From: JAHQVK01 sp036788295
GTDB taxonomy: Bacteria > Myxococcota > Kuafuiibacteriia > Kuafuiibacteriales > Kuafuiibacteriaceae
Length of the DNA: 64,000 bases
Assembly: GCA_036788295.1 (NCBI GenBank)
Contig: DAIQNR010000019.1
Span: forward strand, 9,883-73,882
Direction: 5' to 3'
Positions 39,401 through 50,206 of the stretch are shown here, piece after piece. A program made the position numbers and the translations under genes. Position 1 is the first letter of the stretch; each line of letters opens with the position of its first letter. The notes under the pieces are model-generated. The model made no database searches. It was given only the letters and a program-made list of their open reading frames with translations, and was not told the origin of the DNA.

Positions 39401-40053
39401 GGGAGATGGCGCTTCAGCTCGTCGAGGCGGGGCAAGAGGTGGCGATGCTGCTGCTGCTCGACAGCCGGCTGCCGAAGGCGCCGCCTCTCACGAGCGAGGA
39501 CCGGCTCCGGATGAAGCTCATCGACCTGCAGCGGAGCGGTCCGAGCTACGTGGTCGACTGGGGCAAGAGCCGGCTCGAGTGGGAGATGAAGCGAGCCCGC
39601 AAGCGGTTCTTTCCGGCCGAGGAGAACCTCCGCCCCACCCCCACATCCTTTCAGAACGAGGCGATCGAGGCCGCCCACTACCGGGCGCTCGAAAGATACG
39701 AGATGCGCCCCTTTCCCGGGCGAACGGTGCTGTTCCGCCCCAAACTCAGCCCTGCCTACATCGTGGGTGAGGGTCGATGGATCAGCGACGAGAAGCGCTA
39801 CATGTTCCACGACAACGGGTTTGGCCGGTACGCGCCGGACCTCGACGTCTACGAGACCCCCGGGGACCACGACTCGATGGTGCTCGAGCCCAACGTCCGG
39901 GTCATGGCCCGCCGCCTGAGGCGGTGCATCGAGCGGGCCGAGCAGGAGATCGAGGCCCGGGAGCAGGGCGAGGCTACCCCTCCGCGGGACCAGCGAGAGC
40001 TGGAGCTCGCCCGCTCGGTGCGTGGCCCTCGAGACTTCAGCGCGTCCCCGTGA
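33463..40053 (+). CDS. Type I PKS module: KS-AT-KR-DH-ACP-TE
   Basis: The 2196-residue single extension module has KS (about 10-440; TACSTS, VECHGTGT, KTNIGHLD), AT (about 530-850; GHSLGE; the specificity region reads VPVPAHS, not a clear malonyl or methylmalonyl motif), a structural then catalytic KR (about 920-1360; VTGGLGGLGL, FSSTSTVLAPAGQVDYVAANQF), a DH-like double-hotdog (about 1405-1685; DQHRTKGGDPVLPGT, LHPALVDIATG), ACP (Ser in FFDLGGHSLI, near 1807) and TE (about 1895-2150; GGFSGGGL). The DH lies after the KR, unlike the common order. It would extend the NRPS-bound starter once, reduce it, possibly dehydrate it, and release the acid. The stop overlaps the PPTase start. Confidence 0.92.
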   Translation: MASNEEQEITENDVAIIGMAARLPGARNIEAFWENLRDGVESVRRYTEQELLDAGESPEALRDPNYVPCGAPLQDLELFDGEFFGFSPKESAILDPQHRHFLEVAWEALENAGHPPDRFPGSVAIYGGVGMGAYFMFNVLTNAELIDSVGMFLLRHTGNDKDFLVTRVAYLLDLKGPAIGVQTACSTSLVATHMAAQALLNGECDMALAGGVTIELPHNRGYHFKDGEILSPDGHCHAFDHRSQGTIFGSGAGVVVLRRAQDAIEDGDHIHALIKGSAINNDGASKVGYLAPSVDGQAASMTEAYDIAGISPETIDYVECHGTGTFMGDPIEVSALTQAFRKSTSKKGFCRIGSVKTNIGHLDTAAGVASLIKASLALQHRQMPPTLNFEKPNPNIDFESSPFSVNDRLTPWERRGHPRRAAVNSLGVGGTNAHVVLEEPPPRAPSPPSARDLQLLVLSARSRKAVDAGAQRLADHLERHPEQPLPDVAFTLAAGRRAFEHRRVVAVRDRDEAVRLLRDNDRQRVFTHARVGDDPGVVFMMPGGGAQYAAMGHGLYDSEPVFRENVDRGLSTLQKKHGIDLRPYLFPASSDRAAADKELSRIALQLPAIFIVSYAMAKLLESWDIRPAALIGHSLGENTAACLAEVFEYEQALGLVTLRGALMERIKGGGVTTAQLGPEELAPRLEELGLDLAGVNAPGLCIVSGPVSALELLERRLEAQEVDVRRVNVPVPAHSRMFDSILGEFRDYLGTMRLSKPKIPIISNHTGDWLTDEEATSPDYWVSHLRHTVRFADGMAKLLEDRSRIYLECGPGRILSSLARAQPGADAALPAISSMRHPDHDVSDPTWFLTTIGRLWAAGAPLDLERLWEGEGRQRVQLPTYAFQHGRYWIEPGAGARPSIDANRPTKFSDLDDFFYRPVWAGAPPIDPSEDTHRHTWLLFMDPSGLAESLAGRLRARGDTVITVDVGDAYHQANDHTYIVAPERGRESYDSLVQDLLASGKAPDRIVHMWLATGEGRVRRGSSQFLTHSQYGFYSLLFLLQAVADADLPRPIDLVVVTTGGLAVREEQIPFFEKSLVAGPVKVGPREIEGLTARWVDVESLQKPTLLELLPVAPLQRLAERPSHATVPGLVNLLEREVLGRPENGVFAWRGGERYVESYRSSRVKPRAAGPKLKRGGCYLVTGGLGGLGLTFAQHLASRYAARLVLTGRTALPARESWDGWLRERGMDDRTSRRILRIRALEQAGADVMVAELDITDIETLREVVDRAEARFGRIDGVLHAAGVVRDELLQMKTQMSVEDVFGPKVHGTMVLQSVFENRDLDFMLLFSSTSTVLAPAGQVDYVAANQFLDAFAHHKSQAGLNVVSVKWGIWNEVGLAAETIKSSLEGGASESRTPIGLPLLDAKVGAEQGATVLTALYAPDTHWVLDQHRTKGGDPVLPGTGYLELAAEAVEAFGHKKAFDIENLFFLRPLHVADGEAKEVRVELERTPSGFDLEIRGRRTVKGKEGWELHAQCSLLLGGVPGARPIDVAALEARCGRVESSPEGASSPQSVHLGFGARWFNLRRAAYGAGEAVARLSLPDAFAEEASSYRLHPALVDIATGFAMHLIPGYDAATLWVPVSYQRVRYHRPLPAEIVSWVRLRKSSGGPVATFDVVLAEPSGRVCVEVDQFSVKRLDGKVDFAVASDPSAAEFRVDQRGGRQLSPAEEQLLRNMEQGILPAEGIEALERVLSPPLRPETVVSSMPLDQLVRQQEQLSARVTESGSTKFDRPDLDSEYVEPRDDVERTIVGFWEELLGVNQVGVNDSFFDLGGHSLIAVRLFAKIRQAYSVDYPISILFEAPTVERCASMIKEALGAQASPATGPANGAANGAAEGPASAPSRPGLRYIHLVPMHKGEGGPKRPFFLVAGMFGNVLNLGHLANLIGADRPFYGLQARGLFGDAEPHETFEEAARDYIGELRQVQPDGPYLLGGFSGGGLTAWEMALQLVEAGQEVAMLLLLDSRLPKAPPLTSEDRLRMKLIDLQRSGPSYVVDWGKSRLEWEMKRARKRFFPAEENLRPTPTSFQNEAIEAAHYRALERYEMRPFPGRTVLFRPKLSPAYIVGEGRWISDEKRYMFHDNGFGRYAPDLDVYETPGDHDSMVLEPNVRVMARRLRRCIERAEQEIEAREQGEATPPRDQRELELARSVRGPRDFSASP

Positions 40054-40712
40054 CCCCGGCGGAGCTTCGCGACATCTCGGCCGCGGCGTCTTCGCTGCTC
40101 GGGCCCGGAGTTCGGGTCGCTGCCGCCGCCTGCGCCGGGCCGATCCCTCCGCTGTGGCCGCAGGAAGAAGCGGCGGTGGTGAACGCCGTGGACAAGCGGC
40201 GCCGGGAGTTCGCGGTGGGTCGAAACCTCGCTCGAACCCTCATCGCCGAGCTCGGATTCTCCCCCGCTCCCATCCCCCGGAGCGCCGATCGCTCGCCCGC
40301 TTGGCCAACCGGCGTCACCGGGAGCATCACCCACACCGATGAGGTGGTGGTGGTCGCGGTGGCTCGGGCAACGGAAACCTCGGGTTTCGGGGTCGACATC
40401 GAGGGTTCAGGCCCACTCGATGAGGCCCTGTGGCCGTATGTTCTCACCCAGGAGGAAGTCGTCCGGCTCGGACCGGCACCGGGGCGCCTCGCCAAGGTGG
40501 TCTTTTCCGCCAAGGAGGCGTTCTACAAGGCGCAGCACCCCCACACCGGCGCGCTGCTCGACTTTCTCGACGTCGAGCTTTGCCTCGACGTCGAGACGCG
40601 ACGTTTTGCGGTGTCGGTGCGCCACCCGGCCGGGGCGCTCCTCCCCGTGCCGCTGCCCCAAGGCGCCTGGGCCGAGGTCGGCGGCCATGTCCTCACCGCG
40701 GTGCGCTTTTGA
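40050..40712 (+). CDS. 4'-phosphopantetheinyl transferase (Sfp/EntD type)
   Basis: The 220-residue enzyme transfers phosphopantetheine from CoA to carrier domains. SGFGVDIEG and FSAKEAFYKAQHPHTG are the two hallmark motifs with the Mg-binding Asp and Glu; SITHTDEVVVVAVAR holds the conserved His. GTG 40050 overlaps the PKS stop (GTGA), so translation is coupled. Its place at the end of the operon implies a dedicated role in activating the NRPS and PKS carriers. Its 3' end overlaps the convergent glycosyltransferase gene by 20 nt. Confidence 0.9.
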   Translation: MTPAELRDISAAASSLLGPGVRVAAAACAGPIPPLWPQEEAAVVNAVDKRRREFAVGRNLARTLIAELGFSPAPIPRSADRSPAWPTGVTGSITHTDEVVVVAVARATETSGFGVDIEGSGPLDEALWPYVLTQEEVVRLGPAPGRLAKVVFSAKEAFYKAQHPHTGALLDFLDVELCLDVETRRFAVSVRHPAGALLPVPLPQGAWAEVGGHVLTAVRF

Positions 40713-41649
40713 AGGGTGAGAACTTGTGGGCAAGAAAATCGGCGAGGAATCGCTTGGGGTCGGCCCGAGGTTTTTGCTGTATCCTACGCCGCACTTCCCA
40801 GCTCGCTTGCCCGGCGACGAGCGCGATGTCGGCGGCCTGGCGCCCGGCCCAGCCGAGGTGCTTGTCGTAGTATCGTCTTCGGGAGTCGAACCAGTAGCGG
40901 GAGCGGCGTTTGTCGGTCGAGTAGGCGCCGGTGCTCGCCGAACCCACGTGGGCCACCGATGCGGTCGGGACGTACCAGGTGGACCAGCCGGCCTGCTTCG
41001 CGCGAAGGCATAGGTCGGTCTCTTCGAAGTACAGAAAAAAGCCCTCGTCGAACAGCCCCACCTCGTCGAGCATCCTTCGGCGAAGGATCATCGACGCCCC
41101 GGCCGTCCAATCCACCTCCACCGGCGTCGAAGGCATGGGGAGGATGGGCACGACGTAGCGGGAGAGCAGCCGGCTCACGGGACCGAGGCGAAGGGTCGAT
41201 TCGAGCTCGCTCGCGACGGACGGGAACCGAAACGCGGTCTCGTGCGGGCGCCCGTCGACCCCGTGCACGTAGCTTCCGGCGATCCCCACTTCGGGATGGG
41301 AGTCCATGAACTCGATCAAGGTTCGAATCGCCCCGTTTTCTGGGAAGGCATCCGAGTTCAGGAGGTATATGTAGTCGGGCGGGTCGTCGCTGGCCAGACC
41401 GAGCCGGATGGCAAAGTTGTTGCCGAAACCGAACCCACCGTTGTGACCGGATTCGACGAGCTCGACCCTTTGGCCCCACGGCTCGGCGTCGAGCCTGGCC
41501 CGCATGCGCAGATGGGATCCGTCCCTCGAGTCGTTGTCCACGATGATGACCCGAGACGATAGCCCCGCGAGTTCGGGCATCAGGGCCGCCACCGCGTCGA
41601 TCGTCATGTCTGGGGTCTTGTAGTTGATGGTGATGGCGAGGAGTTTCAT
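40693..41649 (-). CDS. Glycosyltransferase family 2, rhamnosyltransferase-like
   Basis: The 318-residue inverting GT-A glycosyltransferase shows VIIVDNDSRDGS, GHNGGFGFGNNFAI, YLLNSDAF (the DxD-equivalent position) and LFDEGFFLYFEETDLCLRA, which is typical of WbbL/rhamnosyltransferase-like enzymes in cell-envelope polysaccharide synthesis. It is cytoplasmic, with no membrane helix. The start ATG 41649 lies 8 nt after the upstream SDR gene stop, so the two form a small unit. The acceptor and sugar donor are unknown. It is on the opposite strand to the NRPS-PKS operon and is probably not part of it. Confidence 0.87.
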   Translation of the reverse strand: MKLLAITINYKTPDMTIDAVAALMPELAGLSSRVIIVDNDSRDGSHLRMRARLDAEPWGQRVELVESGHNGGFGFGNNFAIRLGLASDDPPDYIYLLNSDAFPENGAIRTLIEFMDSHPEVGIAGSYVHGVDGRPHETAFRFPSVASELESTLRLGPVSRLLSRYVVPILPMPSTPVEVDWTAGASMILRRRMLDEVGLFDEGFFLYFEETDLCLRAKQAGWSTWYVPTASVAHVGSASTGAYSTDKRRSRYWFDSRRRYYDKHLGWAGRQAADIALVAGQASWEVRRRIQQKPRADPKRFLADFLAHKFSPFKSAPR

Positions 41650-41657
41650 GGCCAGTC

Positions 41658-42542
41658 TCAGGGTTCGGAGAGGGTCCGGCCTTCTTCGAGCAGCGAAGCG
41701 CGAACCCCTTCTCGGTAGCTTGGATGGCGGAGCGGACCAATCAGGCCCTCTCGAAACAGCGAGCGGCACCTCTTTCCCCCGAGCCTGAGCTCGATCGCCT
41801 CGCTGGACATCTTCTGCCTGGCCTCGTCGAGCGGCAGCAGCTCCGGAGGCGCGACGCCCAGGAGCCGAGCGGTGTAGGCGGCGACCTCGGCGGTGGGCAC
41901 CGGCGCCTCGTCGGTGGCGACCACCCGGGGCGGAGGAGCGTCGGCGAGCGCGACGGCCACCAGCAGCCGAGCGAGGTCCTCGCGATGGATTCGGCTCGTA
42001 GGGGGCCCATCTTCGAACAGCACGAGCGAGCGGTCCTCGATGCGCGGGGCGAGGGTTCTGCCTGGTCCGTAGATGCCCGCGATCCGGACCACGTGCACCG
42101 GGCCGGGCGCGTGGTCGAGCAGCGCGGTCTCGTAGGCGAGGCGGGCCGTGCCCAGGCGGCCGCGCGGACCGGCCGGGCTGTTTTCGTCCACCCACTCCTC
42201 GTGCTCGGGCGGCGCGAACACCCCCGTGGTCGAACCGTAGACCACCCGGTCCACCCCACGGGGCAGAGCGGCCATGACCCGGCCCGCGTCGTCCTCCGGG
42301 ACCTCGCCCGAGGGCGGGGGCGCGAGGTGGATGAGGCGAACGGCTCCGTCGAGCGCGGCCCGCAGCCGCCCCAGGTCTCGGGTGTCCGCCACCCGAGGTG
42401 CGACCGCGTCGCCCCCAGCGGCGGCGAGCGCCAGGACCGGGGCTTCCCTCCGGCCGATCGCGATCACCTCGTGACCGGCGCGGACCAGGTCCAAGGTGAC
42501 GGCGCGGCCGGTATAGCCCGCTCCGAGGACGGCGATTCGCAT
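41658..42542 (-). CDS. Atypical NAD(P)-dependent epimerase/dehydratase-like SDR
   Basis: The 294-residue protein has an N-terminal Rossmann motif (VLGAGYTGRAV) and the extended-SDR pattern YGSTTGVF and RIAGIYGPGRTL. The usual active-site YxxxK is not found; the matching segment reads RLAYETALL. This is typical of the YeeZ-like atypical SDR group, whose substrates are uncertain. It is followed by a glycosyltransferase gene, which suggests sugar-nucleotide or polysaccharide context, and it is divergent from the first amylase gene. Confidence 0.8.
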   Translation of the reverse strand: MRIAVLGAGYTGRAVTLDLVRAGHEVIAIGRREAPVLALAAAGGDAVAPRVADTRDLGRLRAALDGAVRLIHLAPPPSGEVPEDDAGRVMAALPRGVDRVVYGSTTGVFAPPEHEEWVDENSPAGPRGRLGTARLAYETALLDHAPGPVHVVRIAGIYGPGRTLAPRIEDRSLVLFEDGPPTSRIHREDLARLLVAVALADAPPPRVVATDEAPVPTAEVAAYTARLLGVAPPELLPLDEARQKMSSEAIELRLGGKRCRSLFREGLIGPLRHPSYREGVRASLLEEGRTLSEP

Positions 42543-42566
42543 CGGCCAAAGGATAGCAGATGGGAC

Positions 42567-42578
42567 GACCGAACGGTC
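42567..42578. promoter_or_regulatory. Short inverted repeat in divergent region upstream of amylase
   Basis: GACCG-AA-CGGTC is a perfect 5 bp palindrome within the 184 bp region between the SDR and the first GH13 gene. It could be an operator half-site pair, but palindromes of this length are common in such GC-rich DNA. No regulator gene is present nearby. Confidence 0.15.
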
Positions 42579-42635
42579 AGTGGGGGTGAGCGAGCCGAGC
42601 GCCGCTGGAGTCTTCGGCCGGGAGTTTCCCGGTCA

Positions 42636-42664
42636 TTGACAGGTCTCGTGACTCTCGCTTGGGT
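42636..42664 (+). promoter_or_regulatory. Possible promoter of the starch locus
   Basis: A perfect TTGACA lies about 86 nt upstream of ATG 42727. The matching -10 position (TTGGGT at 17 nt spacing) is poor, so this is only a candidate start for the plus-strand GH13 transcription unit. Confidence 0.25.
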
Positions 42665-42726
42665 GTCGACCCCACCCGCGGCGCCCGTCAACCGAGCGGC
42701 ACGGCGGTCCTCCTGGAGAAGTCCCC

Positions 42727-44553
42727 ATGCTCGAACGTCCCCCGTTTTTTGGCCTCGTCGCGGTCTTGGCCGCCCTGTATGCGTGCGGAGACCCCGCCGA
42801 TCCCGTCAATGGAGACGGAGGCGCGGCGGACGTCGGCGTCGATGCGGACGGGGGCCGGGAGCCGGACGCGGGATCGGGCTCCGACCTCGGAGTGGACCCC
42901 GGCGGCCGCGTGGTGCCGGTTGGCGCATCCTTTGCGCCAGGTACCGTCGTTCGAGACGCGTACACCGGTGCCACCGCCCAAGTCGCCGAGGACCGCACGG
43001 TCCGGCTCGCCCCGGGACCGGAGGGGGTGGTGCTCCTCGAGGCTGCGGGCGCGGTGCCGCTCCCGTTCGTCTGGGACAACGCGATTGTCTATTTCGTCAT
43101 CACCGATCGGTTTTTCAACGGTGACCCGAGCAACGATGGCGCGCACGGCCGGAGCTTCGACGGCATGCCGACGGTCGGGACCTTTCATGGGGGAGACCTG
43201 AAAGGAATCGTGGACCGGCTCGACCACATCGAAGCGCTCGGAGCCAACGCCCTGTGGATCACGGCCCCCTTCGAGCAGGTGCACGGCTACGTCGGGGGCG
43301 GCGGGGGTCGCTTTCCCCACTTCGCCTACGCCGGCTACTGGGCGCTCGACTTCACCCGGCTCGACGGGGCCTTTGGCACCCCCGACGATCTTCGGTCCTT
43401 GGTCCGCGAGGCCCACCAACGAGGCATTCGCGTCGTGCTCGACGTGGTGATGAACCACCCCGGCTACGCGACCCTGCCCGAGATCGACGCCTACTTCCCG
43501 GAGGCGCTGCGCCGAACCGACTGGCGGCAATGGCGACCGGGCCCTGGAGAGGACTGGAACCGCTTCAACGAGCTCTTCATCGACTTCGATCACCCCTCGT
43601 GGGCCAACTGGTGGGGGCGGGACTGGGTTCGGGCCGGCCTCCCCGGCTACGACGCTCCTGGCTCCGGCGACCTCCGTCGCTCGCTCGCCTCCTTGCCCGA
43701 CTTCAAGACGGAGGCGTTCTTTCCGACCAGCGGCCTGCCCCCGATGATCGCGGCCAAGGCGGACACCGCCGCGACCGTCCAGTCCGGGTTCACCGTCCGC
43801 CAGTACCTCATCGATTGGCTGACCGCTTGGGTTCGCGAGTACGGCATCGACGGGTTTCGATGCGACACCGTGAAACACGTCGAGCTGGATGCATGGCGAG
43901 AGCTCAAGTCGGCGGGCGTCGCCGCGCTGCGCGCGTTCAAGGAGGCAAACCCGTCGGAGGCCATCGACGACCTCGACTTCTGGATGGTGGGTGAGGTTTT
44001 CCCCCACGGCGTCGAAAAGGACGCCTACTACACGGAGGGCGGGTTCGACTCCCTCCTGAACTTCGAGTTCCAGCCCAGGGCTCTCGAGCTGTCGAGAAGT
44101 CCATCGGCGCTCGAGCCGCTCCACGTTCGCTACGCGAGCCTCATCAACGGCGACCCCGAGTTCAACGTGCTGACGTACATCTCGTCGCACGACACCTATC
44201 TCTTCTCCGACCGAGCCCAGGGGGACCTCTCCCGGCAGCGAGGCGTAGCCACCGCGCTGATGAGCCTCCCCGGTGGGGTCCAGATCTTCTACGGGGACGA
44301 GACCGCTCGGGCGGCGGGCCCGAATGAGGGGGACGACACCGCGGGCACCCGCTCGGACATGAACTGGGAGGGTTTCGACGAGGCGACGCTCGCGCACTGG
44401 CAGCGGCTCGGACAGTTTCGGCGCCGACACCCCGCGGTCGCCGCCGGGGTCCACGAGACCCTCGCCCAGGATGCCGGGGTCTATGTGTTTCGAAGGAGCC
44501 TCGAGCGCGCGGGCGCGCGCGACGAGGTCGTAATCGCCCTGTTCGGGCCTTGA
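42727..44553 (+). CDS. GH13 alpha-amylase lipoprotein (MalS/GH13_19-like)
   Basis: The 608-residue lipoprotein has lipobox LYAC near residue 19, followed by an Asp/Gly-rich linker (about 25-60). The GH13 barrel begins at WDNAIVYFVITDRFFNGDP (about 118). Conserved regions are VVLDVVMNH (I), GFRCDTVKHV with nucleophile Asp (II), MVGEVFPHG with the acid Glu (III) and ISSHDT with the third Asp (IV). The motif set resembles periplasmic alpha-amylases of the MalS type. A GGAG lies just upstream of ATG 42727. As a lipoprotein it should act at an outer or inner membrane surface, cutting alpha-1,4 glucans for the rest of the locus. Confidence 0.9.
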   Translation: MLERPPFFGLVAVLAALYACGDPADPVNGDGGAADVGVDADGGREPDAGSGSDLGVDPGGRVVPVGASFAPGTVVRDAYTGATAQVAEDRTVRLAPGPEGVVLLEAAGAVPLPFVWDNAIVYFVITDRFFNGDPSNDGAHGRSFDGMPTVGTFHGGDLKGIVDRLDHIEALGANALWITAPFEQVHGYVGGGGGRFPHFAYAGYWALDFTRLDGAFGTPDDLRSLVREAHQRGIRVVLDVVMNHPGYATLPEIDAYFPEALRRTDWRQWRPGPGEDWNRFNELFIDFDHPSWANWWGRDWVRAGLPGYDAPGSGDLRRSLASLPDFKTEAFFPTSGLPPMIAAKADTAATVQSGFTVRQYLIDWLTAWVREYGIDGFRCDTVKHVELDAWRELKSAGVAALRAFKEANPSEAIDDLDFWMVGEVFPHGVEKDAYYTEGGFDSLLNFEFQPRALELSRSPSALEPLHVRYASLINGDPEFNVLTYISSHDTYLFSDRAQGDLSRQRGVATALMSLPGGVQIFYGDETARAAGPNEGDDTAGTRSDMNWEGFDEATLAHWQRLGQFRRRHPAVAAGVHETLAQDAGVYVFRRSLERAGARDEVVIALFGP

Positions 44554-44556
44554 CTG

Positions 44557-44606
44557 GAGCCGGGCGGTAGCCCGGGCTCGATGAGGCGGACCGGGCTGCC
44601 CGGTCC
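44557..44606 (+). terminator. Two GC-rich hairpins after first GH13 gene
   Basis: GAGCCGGGC-GGTA-GCCCGGGCTC (44557-44579, one bulged base) is followed by GGACCGGG-CTG-CCCGGTCC (44588-44606, a perfect 8 bp stem). No T-tract follows, so these are more likely mRNA-stabilising or attenuating structures between two co-directional genes than a strong Rho-independent terminator. Confidence 0.35.
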
Positions 44607-44651
44607 CGCCATCGTGAGGTACGCAGGCTCAGCCTGCAGGGGAGGAGATGG

Positions 44652-48178
<3,527 letters not shown>

Positions 48179-48182
<4 letters not shown>

Positions 48183-50004
48183 CGCCGCTCTTCGGATAGG
48201 ACCACGAACGCGAAACCTCGGCCGTCGAGGCCAGCGAACTCGAGGCCGTCGGCGCCGACCGCCGGCGGCGCCTCGAGCCCCTCCGACAGACCCACCTTCG
48301 CCACCCGGCCCCCGACGCCTTTCACCGCGAACGGCCCCGTCCGCTCCTCGTGAAAGTTCACCACATACAGGATCGAATCCGATTCGCCGGTGCGGAGAAA
48401 CCCGGTCGTGCCGCGGCCGCCGCCTTCGACTCGAACCGGCTCGAGGCCCCCGTAGCGCAAGGCGGGCTCATCGCGGCGGTAGGCGATGAGCCGCTGGTAC
48501 AGACGCCACAAGGACGTGTCGTCGGATCTTTGGGCCGCCACCGAGACGCCGTCCCGCTCCTGGGAAACGCGCCACGGAGTCGCCGCCGTGGTGAACCCAA
48601 ACCCTGGGCCGCTGTCGTCCCACCGCATCGGCGTGCGCTTGTCTTCGTCGGCGGCGGTCGGCCCGCCCCGCATGCCGATCTCCTCTCCATAGTAGACGAA
48701 GGGCGAACCGGGCAGGGCGAACAAGGTCGCCGCCGCGGGGCGGTTGCCGGCCTCGGCGTCGCCGAGCTGCCGCATCACCCTCGGCATGTCATGGTTGGTG
48801 AGAAACGGAGCGACGAACTCGAGACTCGGGTAGACGTCGCGCAAGGTGGAGACCGCCTGCGACACCGAGGCCCGCAGCCCGTCTTTCGCCGCCTCGACGA
48901 GCGCCCCGGCTACGTCGAAGCCGAACGCGAGGTGGTACTCGTCGCCGTCTCCATAGTAGGGCGCGACGTTTTCGGCCGAAGTCCACGCCTCGGCTACGAG
49001 CACCGCCTCCGGGTGGGTACGCGATAGTTCGGCCCGAATCCGTCTGGACAGGGCGTGGGTCGCCGCCGTGTCGGCCACCGTCCCGTCCTCGTCCTCGACN
49101 NNNNNNNNNNNNNNNNNNNNNNNNNNNNNNNNNNNNNNNNNNNNNNNNNNNNNNNNNNNNNNNNNNNNNNNNNNNNNNNNNNNNNNNNNNNNNNNNNNNT
49201 GGACAGGGCGTGGGTCGCCGCCGTGTCGGCCACCGTCCCGTCCTCGTCCTCGACCAGGTAGCGCACCGCATCGACCCGAAATCCATCCACCCCGCGCTGT
49301 AGCCAAAACCGCATCGACTCCACCATGTGGCGTTCGACCTCGGCGTTGGCGAGGTTCCAATCCGGCATTCCGCTCCAGAAGATGCCGTAATAGTAGCCGC
49401 TGCCTCCATCATGCCACAGCTGGGTGGAGCCGTCCCACGGACGGACGAACCGAGGGTCGGGATTCGGCCGCCAGACGAAGAAGTCCCGGCGCGGATCCAT
49501 CTGTCCCCGGCGCGACTCGAGGAACCAGGGGTGGCGTGCGGACGCGTGGTTGAGGACGAAGTCGATGATCACCCGGATCCCGCGGGCGTGCGCGGCCTCG
49601 ATGAAGGCATCGAAATCGTCGAGCGTGCCGTAGTCGGGGTGGATCGCTCGGTCGTCGGTGACATCGTACCCGTGGTAGCTCGGCGAAGGGTGGATGGGCA
49701 TCAGCCAAATGGCCTCGATCCCGAGGTCGTCCGTCGTCGCTGGATCGCCGTCGGACAGCGCGTCGAGTCGCGCGGTGAGCCCGCGAAAGTCCCCGACCCC
49801 ATCCCCATCCGAATCAGCGAAGCTCCGCACGAAGATCTCGTAGAACGTGGCGCCCTGCCACCATGACGGACGAGGCGATTCGGGCGGAGCGTCCCGGTCC
49901 GGCGCCCCTCGCTCGGACGGTCGGGCCGTCGCCTCCGGGTCGGCATGGCGGCACCCGCCGAGCAGCAGCGCGCCGAAGAGGATCGTCGATCCGTGTCGAT
50001 TCAT
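48179..50004 (-). CDS. GH13 alpha-amylase lipoprotein, split by an assembly gap
   Basis: The N-terminus MNRHGSTILFGALLLGGC is a lipoprotein signal. The catalytic (beta/alpha)8 barrel starts at WWQGATFYEIFVRSFADSDG. RVIIDFVLNH, GFRVDAVRYLVEDEDG (nucleophile Asp), VLVAEAW (acid Glu) and LTNHDMPR (Asp) are present. A run of 100 N interrupts the gene at 49100-49199, but the 55 bp on either side are identical. Collapsing that overlap restores one frame of about 556 residues with normal GH13 spacing, so the gene is probably intact. It resembles oligo-acting or neopullulanase-like amylases. It is convergent with the pullulanase gene and divergent from the DOMON-like lipoprotein gene. Confidence 0.85.
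49045..49254. other. Assembly gap flanked by identical 55 bp ends
   Basis: One hundred N (49100-49199) are bounded by 49045-49099 and 49200-49254, which are identical. The pattern is that of two contigs sharing a k-mer overlap that the scaffolder did not merge. The real locus is probably 155 bp shorter. Confidence 0.9.
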
Positions 50005-50206
50005 GCCCCAACCCTGAGGCAGACTCGGCGCGGGGGCTACCCTCCATTGAGCCGGGCCTCGGGCGTCCCGAGCGCGATTCCCGCGCTCGAAGGGCTCCGA
50101 AAGCGAAAAAAAGCAAAAAACGACGTTCCGCTCTCGTGACTCATCGGTTAGACACGCTCCCCGGGGGGAGCGAGGGGCCCGGACCGGGTCCGCCGCCGAT
50201 ACACAC
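50005..50206. promoter_or_regulatory. Divergent promoter region with A-rich tract
   Basis: This 202 bp region separates the divergent GH13 and DOMON-like lipoprotein genes. An A-rich run (GCGAAAAAAAGCAAAAAACG, about 50102-50121) stands out in DNA this GC-rich and could be an UP element or a bendable promoter part. A strong hairpin, CGCTCCCC-GG-GGGGAGCG (50155-50172), lies in what would be the leader of the plus-strand gene. No -10/-35 pair is convincing. Confidence 0.4.

Noticed and set aside
49045..49254. Direct 55 bp repeats around the N run as a mobile-element target duplication
   Set aside because: Exact 55 bp length at both gaps and frame restoration on merging fit an assembly overlap better than any transposon duplication.
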